NCBI GenBank assembly: GCA_947629255.1
Contig: CANRDF010000006.1
Span: 1-42,684, forward strand
Direction: 5' to 3'
DNA length: 42,684 bases
DNA from: an uncultured Bacilli bacterium
Lineage (GTDB): Bacteria > Bacillota_I > Bacilli_A > RF39 > UBA660
Under the pieces are notes generated by a model. The model saw only the letters and a list, made by a program, of their open reading frames with translations. It ran no database searches and had not been told where the DNA came from. This document shows positions 36,389 through 42,684 of the stretch, piece by piece. Position 1 is the first letter of the stretch, and each line of letters opens with the position of its first letter. The position numbers and the translations under genes were made by a program.

Positions 36389-38287
36389 TTAAGGAGTAAG
36401 AACGATACGGAAACTGTACTCCTCATGTGCTCGGCCGTCAAAAGAGCCAAAAGACATTATACCTGATTCAGCTCCAAATGAAAAGCTACCCCCACGACGC
36501 ACCCACGGAACAGAAGAGGACAAGAAAGATGCTTGGTTTGCATTATAACTTCCAATTAATCTTGAAGGCCCAGTCTCATCATCATCTTTTTTATAAAACA
36601 CACTATAAAATGGTCCAAATTCTTTTGTTCCATCCCCTAAATGTCCCCGTTGAAATTGTTGGTCTGACGTACTATATTCATATAAATCATAATATTTGCT
36701 ACTTGGCCAAGCTTTTCCATTTGTATTTTCTGTATTAGTATCATCACCATCACAAGTAGGACAACTATATGGCCCTTTAAATCCTGAATTATACTTACTA
36801 CTTCTTCCACTTGTTGGAGTAGCAACTTTATCTTGAGCTTGCATAACCCCCATTTCATATTCATATGCTCCGCCAGACATGTCATAAATTCCTGAATAGT
36901 TTCCTGTTGTACTTGCTACTTTACTTTCTTTATTATAATAATTATAAGAATTATCTCCATCCTTATACAACCCATCAATTGTTCCATAAATATTACATGA
37001 CTCTTTTGAATTTGTATATCCACATGTAGGTTCCTTTTTTGCAGATGATCCTGTAATATAATTTTCTACATTGTTTATTCTGACTTCGTCACAAGTTGTA
37101 ACTCCATCTTTTTCTTCACATCTTCCATATTTGCTTTGTGTTAAATAAGCTACTGCTCCCCATTCCATATTCTTCATCATATGACTTTCTAAGTCTCTAA
37201 GATACTCATATGATGTATAAAAAGCATTTGCTACTTGTATTCCTCTCCAACTATAAACATTTGGTTTTATGATAACTTTTGTTGAATTCGTTTCATTATG
37301 TTGAGCTCCTGCTGTATTCCAACTATTAGCATCTGGTGGCATGACACTTCCATCACTATTTTGATTATATCCTGTCTCAAACTTTCCGACCCAAAAACCA
37401 TTACTATCAAATGACTCAAAGGCTGGATGAACGATTGAGACTCCTTTACTTAATAATGTTGTACTTATTCCTTTATCCTTTGATCCAAATTCTATTTCAA
37501 AAGCATTACTTTCTCCTTTATTTCCTTTGATTGCTTCATAAAAACTTTGAACATTGGCTTGTTGTCCTTTATTTTCTACAGCAGAATAACTACTAAATGT
37601 TTCTTCATTATTTTGTAATTTATAACTATATCTTGGTATCCATACAAAATAACTTTCGATATTTTCTTCTGGTATTTGTTCTCCTGGACTATAGTTATCA
37701 ACAACTCCATCTTTTAATATGATTGCATTTGCCCATTTTTTATCTGCATATTTATACCAATCACTTGTGATATCTGCTTTATAGACATTTCCACCCTTAT
37801 CTCCTGTATAAAAATCAGGACCATCTGTTTCTGAGATAGTAACTGGTACTAGTCTTCCATTTCCTAAATCTGGTATAGCTCCATGTAATTCTTCTTCTTG
37901 ATATATTTTCTTAAAATGAAGATAACATTTTGTTTTCGTGGTTGTGATATTAGATAAATAAGGTCCCCATCTTTCATTATCCCAATTCACATTACTAACT
38001 TTTTGATTATTTAATAAATCTATACAATAACTGGAACTTGTATCTAAAGAATAACCATCACTCTTTTTAGGAACTTCTTTTACTATGTCATTATCTTTAT
38101 AAAAAGCAAACTCTAAATCTCCCATTCCTTGAACCTCACCATTAATGATATTTTGATTTGTCTTTACTTCAAAGATAGCAAACGTTCGATAAAGAATCAC
38201 TCCACTAACAAGTAAAATACAGACTAAAGTGAATACAATAATTCCTATTCTTTTGTTATCTCTTTCTTTAAATTTCTTTAATTTCAT
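36389..38287 (-). CDS. Surface protein with FGE/C-type lectin-fold C-terminus
   Basis: The N-terminal anchor is residues 14-33 (IGIIVFTLVCILLVSGVILY), followed by a SipW/TasA-like short beta region. The C-terminal half has the fold of formylglycine-generating enzyme and lectin-like proteins: YDMSGGAYEYEMG, then WVRRGGSFSFGAESGIMSFG and the last strand EYSFRIVLTP. Such ends are also typical of diversified receptor proteins. Catalytic cysteines of true FGE are not conserved, so binding rather than catalysis is likely. Divergent from an HTH gene with shared operators. Length 632. Confidence 0.75.
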   Translation of the reverse strand: MKLKKFKERDNKRIGIIVFTLVCILLVSGVILYRTFAIFEVKTNQNIINGEVQGMGDLEFAFYKDNDIVKEVPKKSDGYSLDTSSSYCIDLLNNQKVSNVNWDNERWGPYLSNITTTKTKCYLHFKKIYQEEELHGAIPDLGNGRLVPVTISETDGPDFYTGDKGGNVYKADITSDWYKYADKKWANAIILKDGVVDNYSPGEQIPEENIESYFVWIPRYSYKLQNNEETFSSYSAVENKGQQANVQSFYEAIKGNKGESNAFEIEFGSKDKGISTTLLSKGVSIVHPAFESFDSNGFWVGKFETGYNQNSDGSVMPPDANSWNTAGAQHNETNSTKVIIKPNVYSWRGIQVANAFYTSYEYLRDLESHMMKNMEWGAVAYLTQSKYGRCEEKDGVTTCDEVRINNVENYITGSSAKKEPTCGYTNSKESCNIYGTIDGLYKDGDNSYNYYNKESKVASTTGNYSGIYDMSGGAYEYEMGVMQAQDKVATPTSGRSSKYNSGFKGPYSCPTCDGDDTNTENTNGKAWPSSKYYDLYEYSTSDQQFQRGHLGDGTKEFGPFYSVFYKKDDDETGPSRLIGSYNANQASFLSSSVPWVRRGGSFSFGAESGIMSFGSFDGRAHEEYSFRIVLTP

Positions 38288-38325
38288 TTAAATCATCTCT
38301 ACTTTCAAGAGTATTATATCATAAA

Positions 38326-38382
38326 TTCTAACTGATGGTACATATTTTTCTAACTATCAGTGCATATATTTCTAACTGATAG
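38326..38382. promoter_or_regulatory. Three 22-bp operator repeats (TTCTAACT)
   Basis: TTCTAACTGATGG, TTCTAACTATCAG and TTCTAACTGATAG start at 38326, 38348 and 38370, exactly 22 bp apart (two helical turns). They lie in the gap between the divergent surface-protein gene and the HTH gene. The likely ligand is the adjacent HTH protein. Confidence 0.7.
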
Positions 38383-38411
38383 TTTGAAATAATTAAATTG
38401 AGGTGGTTATA

Positions 38412-38657
38412 ATGAATCCAAATATGGAATATCATGAAGATTACTATTACTATGACATTGTGCGTAAAAACATTAGAAAATACCGAAAACTTGCAAATTT
38501 AACTCAACAAGAATTAGCAGATAAAATAGATGTTTCTATGCACTATATATCTCAAATAGAAAGTGCAACTCCTAATAAATACTTTACACTTATTGTCATT
38601 GGAAGAATTGCTGATGTTTTAAACATTGATATTCGTTTATTATTTGAAAATAATTAA
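38412..38657 (+). CDS. XRE-family HTH regulator
   Basis: The start is at MNPNMEYHEDYY (38412) with GAGGTGG 7 bases upstream; the ORF track begins at the GTG inside that site. An N-terminal acidic tyrosine-rich tip, then an XRE HTH (IRKYRKLANLTQQELADKIDVSMHYISQIE, residues 20-50). Probably a repressor of the divergent surface-protein gene and itself, via the 22-bp repeats. Confidence 0.82.
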   Translation: MNPNMEYHEDYYYYDIVRKNIRKYRKLANLTQQELADKIDVSMHYISQIESATPNKYFTLIVIGRIADVLNIDIRLLFENN

Positions 38658-38734
38658 GCAAGAAGAAATACATTTTAGAAAATATGAAACAAGAAAATGT
38701 AAATTTGAATATTCTAACAAATAAAAATGAAAAA

Positions 38735-38750
38735 GACCCTTTTTAGGGTC
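38735..38750 (-). terminator. Terminator of the C39-like protease gene
   Basis: GACCC-TAAAAA-GGGTC followed on the minus strand by TTTTTC. It may serve as a bidirectional element for the convergent HTH gene, although the plus side lacks a U-run. Confidence 0.75.
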
Positions 38751-38768
38751 AAAAACTGTTTCAGCTTA

Positions 38769-39659
38769 TTATGGAAATAATCCATCTCTTCCACGATATA
38801 AAAGGATTTTTTGTCTGCCGTATAAGTCATAACTTGTTTCTAATGTCTTTCTTGAAACAGATGTTGTATTTTCTTTTAATGGATCATTGATATAAAAATT
38901 TTCTTTATCATATCCTATTAAAAATACAGAGTGCATATTTTTTGGCAAAGCATATTTTTCTGTTTCATCATCAGAGTACCATTCATAGTTTCCTGTTGGT
39001 TCTTGATAGGCTTTTCCAACGATAATTATGACTGGAATATCTAATATCGAATAGTTTAAATTCTGCCCACTTCCATTATCTCTACCATCCATAATTCTTT
39101 CATATTCACTGGTATCTTTTTCTTTTAATATTTTATTCATAACATTCTCGATATATGGTTTTATACATCCTATCACTTTACCATCTAGAGCAATGCACCC
39201 ATCATAAGGAGATGGTCCAAATAACTTTCCATCTTTTTCTGATAATTCTATTATTTTAATATAATCATTTAGTTCTTCTTTAGTTAAATCAACATTAAAA
39301 TAATTGAAAAACATTAACATATTTGCTTTTAGAACTTCTAAAAAATCATCCTCTGATGAAATATTTTCTATTGGTAATATTTCTTTTTTATCTGAGTAAA
39401 AATATTTTTGATATGGATCATCATGGTCTTGTTTAGAAAGTTCTTCTGCTTCTAAATCTAATTTTTTTGCTTCCTCTAACTTATTTCTTCTTTGAGTAAA
39501 ATAATCATTTTGTAATAAGGCTTCATTTTTTCTTTGTATTTCTTCTTGCTCTTCCTGATATATTCTTTTTTCATTTCTATCTTTCATAGCAAAATAAAAT
39601 GAAATGATTCCACCTATAACAAGAAGAGATACAATTGCACATAAAATATTTTTTTTCAT
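38769..39659 (-). CDS. Membrane-anchored C39-like cysteine protease
   Basis: A signal anchor (residues 4-24), then a long charged coiled coil (EKRIYQEEQEEIQRKNEALLQ), then a papain-like C39_2 domain: GPSPYDGCIALDG with the probable catalytic Cys, and the His-Asp segment MHSVFLIGYDKENFYINDP. Substrate unknown. The start is at MKKNILCAIVSLL. It is preceded by one of the duplicated promoter blocks. 296 residues. Confidence 0.75.
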   Translation of the reverse strand: MKKNILCAIVSLLVIGGIISFYFAMKDRNEKRIYQEEQEEIQRKNEALLQNDYFTQRRNKLEEAKKLDLEAEELSKQDHDDPYQKYFYSDKKEILPIENISSEDDFLEVLKANMLMFFNYFNVDLTKEELNDYIKIIELSEKDGKLFGPSPYDGCIALDGKVIGCIKPYIENVMNKILKEKDTSEYERIMDGRDNGSGQNLNYSILDIPVIIIVGKAYQEPTGNYEWYSDDETEKYALPKNMHSVFLIGYDKENFYINDPLKENTTSVSRKTLETSYDLYGRQKILLYRGRDGLFP

Positions 39660-39683
39660 TTTCTATACCTTCTTTCTAAAATG

Positions 39684-39775
39684 AGCATAACAGAAAAGAG
39701 AGAATTTGGGTAGTGACAATTTGGCACATTTACATTTTTGAATAACTTTACACATCTGAATTATTACTTAAATAT
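39684..39775 (-). promoter_or_regulatory. Duplicated promoter block, copy 1
   Basis: On the minus strand an extended -10 TGTTATGCT is preceded 24 bases upstream by TTGTCA inside GGTAGTGACAATTTGGCACATT (plus 39708-39730). The same arrangement, with identical spacing, occurs at 41237-41286. The distal end resembles the 3' end of the HTH gene at 41317, so this is a remnant of a tandem duplication. The spacing is too long for a -35, so the conserved block is probably an activator or repressor site. Confidence 0.6.
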
Positions 39776-39790
39776 TCTTTCCTGTATATT

Positions 39791-40225
39791 TTAAGATGGT
39801 AGTTGAACATTTTGATACTTTTCTAAATCTGGTAATTCTTCTCCAATCACGTAAAGATTGTTAGGGCATTTCATAACATATACGCCATTTTCATTTTCTA
39901 CATCATTTACATTTAAATAGATATCACAGTATTCATCTATATTTTTAAGATAATTATTTTTCAAATGTATAGATTTCTCAACAAAATCATTCATTTTAAA
40001 TTTATTTTCCTCAATGGCATCCTTTAAATCAATAGAATTAGAATCATTAAACTTGATAGAAACTTCTCGTGATTTAGACATAATTGTTAAGTTTTCATTG
40101 TTATATAATGTAAAATACGTCTCATTATTAAGTACAAAGTTAAATTCAAACTGCATTATTTCATTGTTTTGACTTCTACAAGCACATAATAATAAACAGA
40201 TAGCAATTAAAGCGATTTTTTTCAT
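39791..40225 (-). CDS. Lipoprotein of unknown function (144 aa)
   Basis: Signal peptide with lipobox at residues 8-16 (ICLLLCAC, Cys16 as lipidation site), then a beta-rich domain (FVLNNETYFTLYNNENLTIMSKSREV). No family recognised. It follows the 325-residue anchored protein by 11 bases, so they form an operon. Confidence 0.7.
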   Translation of the reverse strand: MKKIALIAICLLLCACRSQNNEIMQFEFNFVLNNETYFTLYNNENLTIMSKSREVSIKFNDSNSIDLKDAIEENKFKMNDFVEKSIHLKNNYLKNIDEYCDIYLNVNDVENENGVYVMKCPNNLYVIGEELPDLEKYQNVQLPS

Positions 40226-40236
40226 AGTAATTCTTC

Positions 40237-41214
40237 CTATCTACACATTTCATCTTCTAATTCTAGTGAATAGTCGCCAATGTAAATATTTTTGTTTCCA
40301 TTTAATTTGTTGCAAGTAATAATAGTCATATCTTTATCTTTTGATTTATAAATCGTTGTACCTCCATCATTTAAAGTACCATAAATGGTAAGTTGGTTTG
40401 TGATATTCCTTATACTATCAAAGGAGGATGGAGATTCTCGTTCCATATATTCTTTTAAAGTTAACACACCGTCATGAACTACATAGAATTCTCCAATATT
40501 TCCTGCTAAATATACTTTTTGAAAAGAATTTGATGCATATAAATTGAATCGAATATCAGTATGAGATTCTGGTTTAGTTAAATAAAAATCAATTCCATTA
40601 TCTTCAAAAACACGAATCGTTTTAATGATTTCTAAAATTTCACTCGATTCATCCTCATTAAGAGAAGTATTTAAAATAGAAACATAATTAACAAAAGGAA
40701 ATGAAATATAACTCCATGTTTTATCTTCTTCATATAAACCTATTTCTGCATAACGTCCACTGTTTAATGATAAAACATCTTTTATAAGACCTGTTCCACA
40801 AACGCCTAAAGGATTATTAGACACTTTAAGGGTTGCATATCTTTCTAAAGATTTTTTATAAATTTTTAATTCAAATTCTTCTTTTTCATTCTTCACTTCT
40901 TCGTAATGCCAATCATTCAGAAAATCAAATTCTATAAAAATATTTTGGACAACTTTAGAAAATTTTTGGGTTTGCTTAATTTCAGAACAAGCAAATTTTG
41001 TTCCTTTCAAAGTCGTCACTTTTTCATTATTGTTACAATGATAATGATTTACAAATAATCCCTCATCAATATAATCAAGACTTCCTTCATCTAAATTTTG
41101 TCTTATCTTTAATAATGGACTATTATTAAAGATTTTTGCTTGTAATGTATCAAGCGCAATAATTCCTACCAAGACTCCTACAACAATCAACGTGATTTTT
41201 AAACCTTTCTGCAT
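40237..41214 (-). CDS. Membrane-anchored extracellular protein (325 aa)
   Basis: An N-terminal anchor (residues 5-25, KITLIVVGVLVGIIALDTLQ), then a beta-rich exterior of about 300 residues with paired cysteines (HYHCNNNEKVTTLKGTKFACSE, later VCGTG and MTIITCNKL...MCR). No family recognised. First gene after promoter copy 2, and therefore probably controlled like the C39-like protease. Confidence 0.65.
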   Translation of the reverse strand: MQKGLKITLIVVGVLVGIIALDTLQAKIFNNSPLLKIRQNLDEGSLDYIDEGLFVNHYHCNNNEKVTTLKGTKFACSEIKQTQKFSKVVQNIFIEFDFLNDWHYEEVKNEKEEFELKIYKKSLERYATLKVSNNPLGVCGTGLIKDVLSLNSGRYAEIGLYEEDKTWSYISFPFVNYVSILNTSLNEDESSEILEIIKTIRVFEDNGIDFYLTKPESHTDIRFNLYASNSFQKVYLAGNIGEFYVVHDGVLTLKEYMERESPSSFDSIRNITNQLTIYGTLNDGGTTIYKSKDKDMTIITCNKLNGNKNIYIGDYSLELEDEMCR

Positions 41215-41236
41215 TTAAACTTCTCCTCCTATAAAA

Positions 41237-41286
41237 AGCATAGCAAAAAAGAAAAATTTTTGGTAGTGACAATTTGGCACATTTTA
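41237..41286 (-). promoter_or_regulatory. Duplicated promoter block, copy 2
   Basis: Extended -10 TGCTATGCT (complement of plus 41237-41245) lies 24 bases from the same TTGTCA inside GGTAGTGACAATTTGGCACATT as in copy 1. The homology continues into the 3' end of the HTH gene (TTTAAATATTCTT, 41316-41333). Confidence 0.6.
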
Positions 41287-41316
41287 CATTTTTGAATTAC
41301 TCTATGTATCTAAAAA

Positions 41317-42354
41317 TTATTTTAAATATTCTTCAACATATTCTTTTTTAAATTTGTTAAATATTTCATTTGATTTGCTACAATCTCCCATTTGGCAAAA
41401 AGTTTTATCATTTTCTATATAAAATTTTACATTAGGTTCCCCTAAATATTCATATTGAAACAAATTTGTATCTAAGCTATAAATGTATATTTCATTTTCA
41501 TTTATCACTGTGTATGTCTTTGTAAGCAAGTCATAAGACATACTTGTATCGCCTATAGTATAATTACAAGTAGAATCTTCGCAAATAAATTTTTTACTAA
41601 TCTGTTCTTGTACAGATTGTGTATCTATACTCTTGTAGTTATCTCCTAAAGGAAAATTTTTATGATAGAAAAAGCCATTATTTTCATACAATAAATTGAA
41701 ATTCAATTTCATCACGTCATTTTCAATTTTTAAGTAGCAATTATCTAACTGATTGTAATCAAGAAATGAATCATATCCATAAAAATCAATGATAATATTG
41801 TTTATACCTCCTTCATATAAAATCTTATTCTCACCATTCTCTAGTTTATATATAGTTACAGTTTTAGGCATAGGTTCAATTGTTCCGAACATAAAATAAA
41901 TGGTTTCTTTTGTTATCACCAACATTCCTGAATCTACAGTATAGTTTTCTGAATCTCCTGAAAAAGAATAAACTTTTATACTTTTGTAATTGTTCATAAA
42001 ATAAATTATGGAAAAAAGGATAAAGAAAACTACTAGAAAAAAAATCAAAAATATTCCAATTTTTTTCCATTTATTCATGGATTTTATTACTAATGTTGTA
42101 TATTCATAAAAAGAATTTTGAATTGTTGTTTGATTATTATCATTTATTCTTTCACCTGCAATCATCTCATTTATGGATACATCAAAAATTTCACTCATTC
42201 TCGTAAGCATATCTAAGTCTGGTTGTCTTTTTCCATTTTCCCACCGAGCAATAGTAGTTCTATCAACATATAGCATATCTGCTAATTTTTCTTGACTCCA
42301 CTTTTTTTCTTTACGTAATTTCTTTATAAATTCATTGATTTTATTGTAATCCAT
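41317..42354 (-). CDS. Membrane-spanning HTH regulator with extracellular sensor
   Basis: XRE HTH at residues 5-60 (IKKLRKEKKWSQEKLADMLYVDRTTIARWENGKR), a linker, one membrane helix (WKKIGIFLIFFLVVFFILFSIIYFM, about 95-120), then about 220 beta-rich residues outside with CEDSTCNYTIGDTS and CQMGDCS cysteine pairs. It resembles one-component sensors that read an extracellular signal and act at a nearby promoter; the likely targets are the duplicated promoter blocks. The start is MDYNKINEF (42354) or three codons earlier. Confidence 0.75.
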   Translation of the reverse strand: MDYNKINEFIKKLRKEKKWSQEKLADMLYVDRTTIARWENGKRQPDLDMLTRMSEIFDVSINEMIAGERINDNNQTTIQNSFYEYTTLVIKSMNKWKKIGIFLIFFLVVFFILFSIIYFMNNYKSIKVYSFSGDSENYTVDSGMLVITKETIYFMFGTIEPMPKTVTIYKLENGENKILYEGGINNIIIDFYGYDSFLDYNQLDNCYLKIENDVMKLNFNLLYENNGFFYHKNFPLGDNYKSIDTQSVQEQISKKFICEDSTCNYTIGDTSMSYDLLTKTYTVINENEIYIYSLDTNLFQYEYLGEPNVKFYIENDKTFCQMGDCSKSNEIFNKFKKEYVEEYLK

Positions 42355-42445
42355 AGCTTTCATCCCACTTTCAATTTTTAAAGTATTATATCACAGTTTT
42401 TTGATTCTTTATCAGAAATCAATGTTATAGCCTTGTGAATGAATA

Positions 42446-42480
42446 AAAAAAGAGTTATATCAAAAAATTATGATAAACTC
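42446..42480 (-). terminator. Terminator of the partial gene at the right edge
   Basis: On the minus strand GAGTTTATC/GATATAACTC (one bulge) with a loop of 8-10 bases is followed by TTTTTTTATTC, 26 bases after the stop of the partial gene. Confidence 0.65.
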
Positions 42481-42505
42481 ATTACCTTATTTTCCATATA
42501 CCCTT

Positions 42506-42684
42506 TTATTTTTCTTCTACTTTTCTTTGTAAACAATAGGTATCTTCTTCTAAATTTAAGGTTTCGATTTTTTCTTTTGTAATATCAATTTTTTTACTTA
42601 AATAAACTCCCGAGTTTCGTACTTCATAAATTAAAAAAAGTTTAATTTTAATTGAAATTAGGCTTTTCTTTTGAAATAAAATAT
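42506..42684 (-). CDS. 3' end of a gene continuing beyond the right edge
   Basis: Open reading frame without a start in the window; the last residues are LFLIYEVRNSGVYLSKKIDI then TKEKIETLNLEEDTYCLQRK and VEEK. The stretch is too short for a family. It is a hydrophilic C-terminus with its own terminator. Not in the ORF track because it is incomplete. Confidence 0.5.
   Translation of the reverse strand, partial: ILFQKKSLISIKIKLFLIYEVRNSGVYLSKKIDITKEKIETLNLEEDTYCLQRKVEEK

Noticed and set aside
36389-36560. A complete diversity-generating retroelement
   Set aside because: No reverse transcriptase, template repeat or Avd gene is seen within the window.

Overview
The DNA is AT-rich, with Firmicutes-style ribosome-binding sites and a chromosomal gene order (ireB-ruvX-yrzB-mltG-trmR-trhP1-trhP2-greA; yqfC-yqfD-ybeY-era-yqzL-recO; a sporulation-type sigma factor) typical of Bacillota. 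The mix of a reduced yqf operon, a DUF2779 protein and FGE-like surface proteins suggests an uncultured gut Bacilli lineage (RF39/Erysipelotrichales-like). The taxon is an inference.

Two worlds meet at about 20.63 kb. Bases 1 to about 20,600 are the right-hand part of a prophage or phage-like element. Its right boundary looks like the 3' end of a tmRNA gene (ccacgtcctccacca) followed by that gene's own plus-strand terminator, so the element appears to sit in ssrA, with the rest of ssrA beyond the left edge. Next to the boundary are a CI-type repressor, two palindromic operators, a strong leftward promoter and a Cro-like HTH gene. A long leftward early operon follows: a replication initiator with internal 15-bp iterons, a DnaB-type helicase, a Rad52-type annealing protein, a prohibitin-like SPFH protein with two micro membrane proteins, a PD-(D/E)XK nuclease, an SSB-like protein, an HNH endonuclease, tRNAs, a Ro60-like protein and RusA. 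A separate rightward cluster (3.66-6.0 kb) has a small SSB and a serine recombinase. Bases 1-2,893 hold tightly packed small leftward genes of unknown function. No capsid, tail or terminase gene is recognisable in the window.

The most striking segment is 8.37-10.9 kb. A Ro60/TROVE-like (DUF2828-like) protein is translationally coupled to a very basic 76-residue protein. Three bases after that stop codon begins an array of five RNA units on the same strand. Each is closed by a 6-7 bp stem, and each carries NNACAGCAA just inside the 5' strand. Two units contain a tRNA-like core in circularly permuted order: variable region, T-arm, 3' acceptor strand, short loop, 5' acceptor strand, TA, D-arm. 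A third tRNA-like RNA of the same topology lies at 6250-6331. This fits bacterial Y RNAs (YrlA), which are tRNA mimics that partner Ro60. Here it is an expanded phage-borne set. Ordinary tRNAs (Cys, Pro, Met-CAU and one odd tRNA) flank it.

Bases 20.69-38.3 kb are core chromosome, almost all leftward: a LytM/M23 cell-wall hydrolase, rpoZ, a DUF2779 protein, a pilin-like protein, the greA/trhP/trmR/mltG/ruvX/ireB operon, a sigma factor with a STAS protein, a HipA/CtkA-like kinase pair, and the recO-yqzL-era-ybeY-VanZ-yqfD-yqfC operon. Bases 36.4-42.7 kb hold accessory envelope genes: an FGE/C-type-lectin-fold surface protein divergent from an HTH regulator across three 22-bp operator repeats, a C39-like protease, a lipoprotein, anchored proteins and a membrane-spanning HTH regulator, with a duplicated promoter block in front of two of them.
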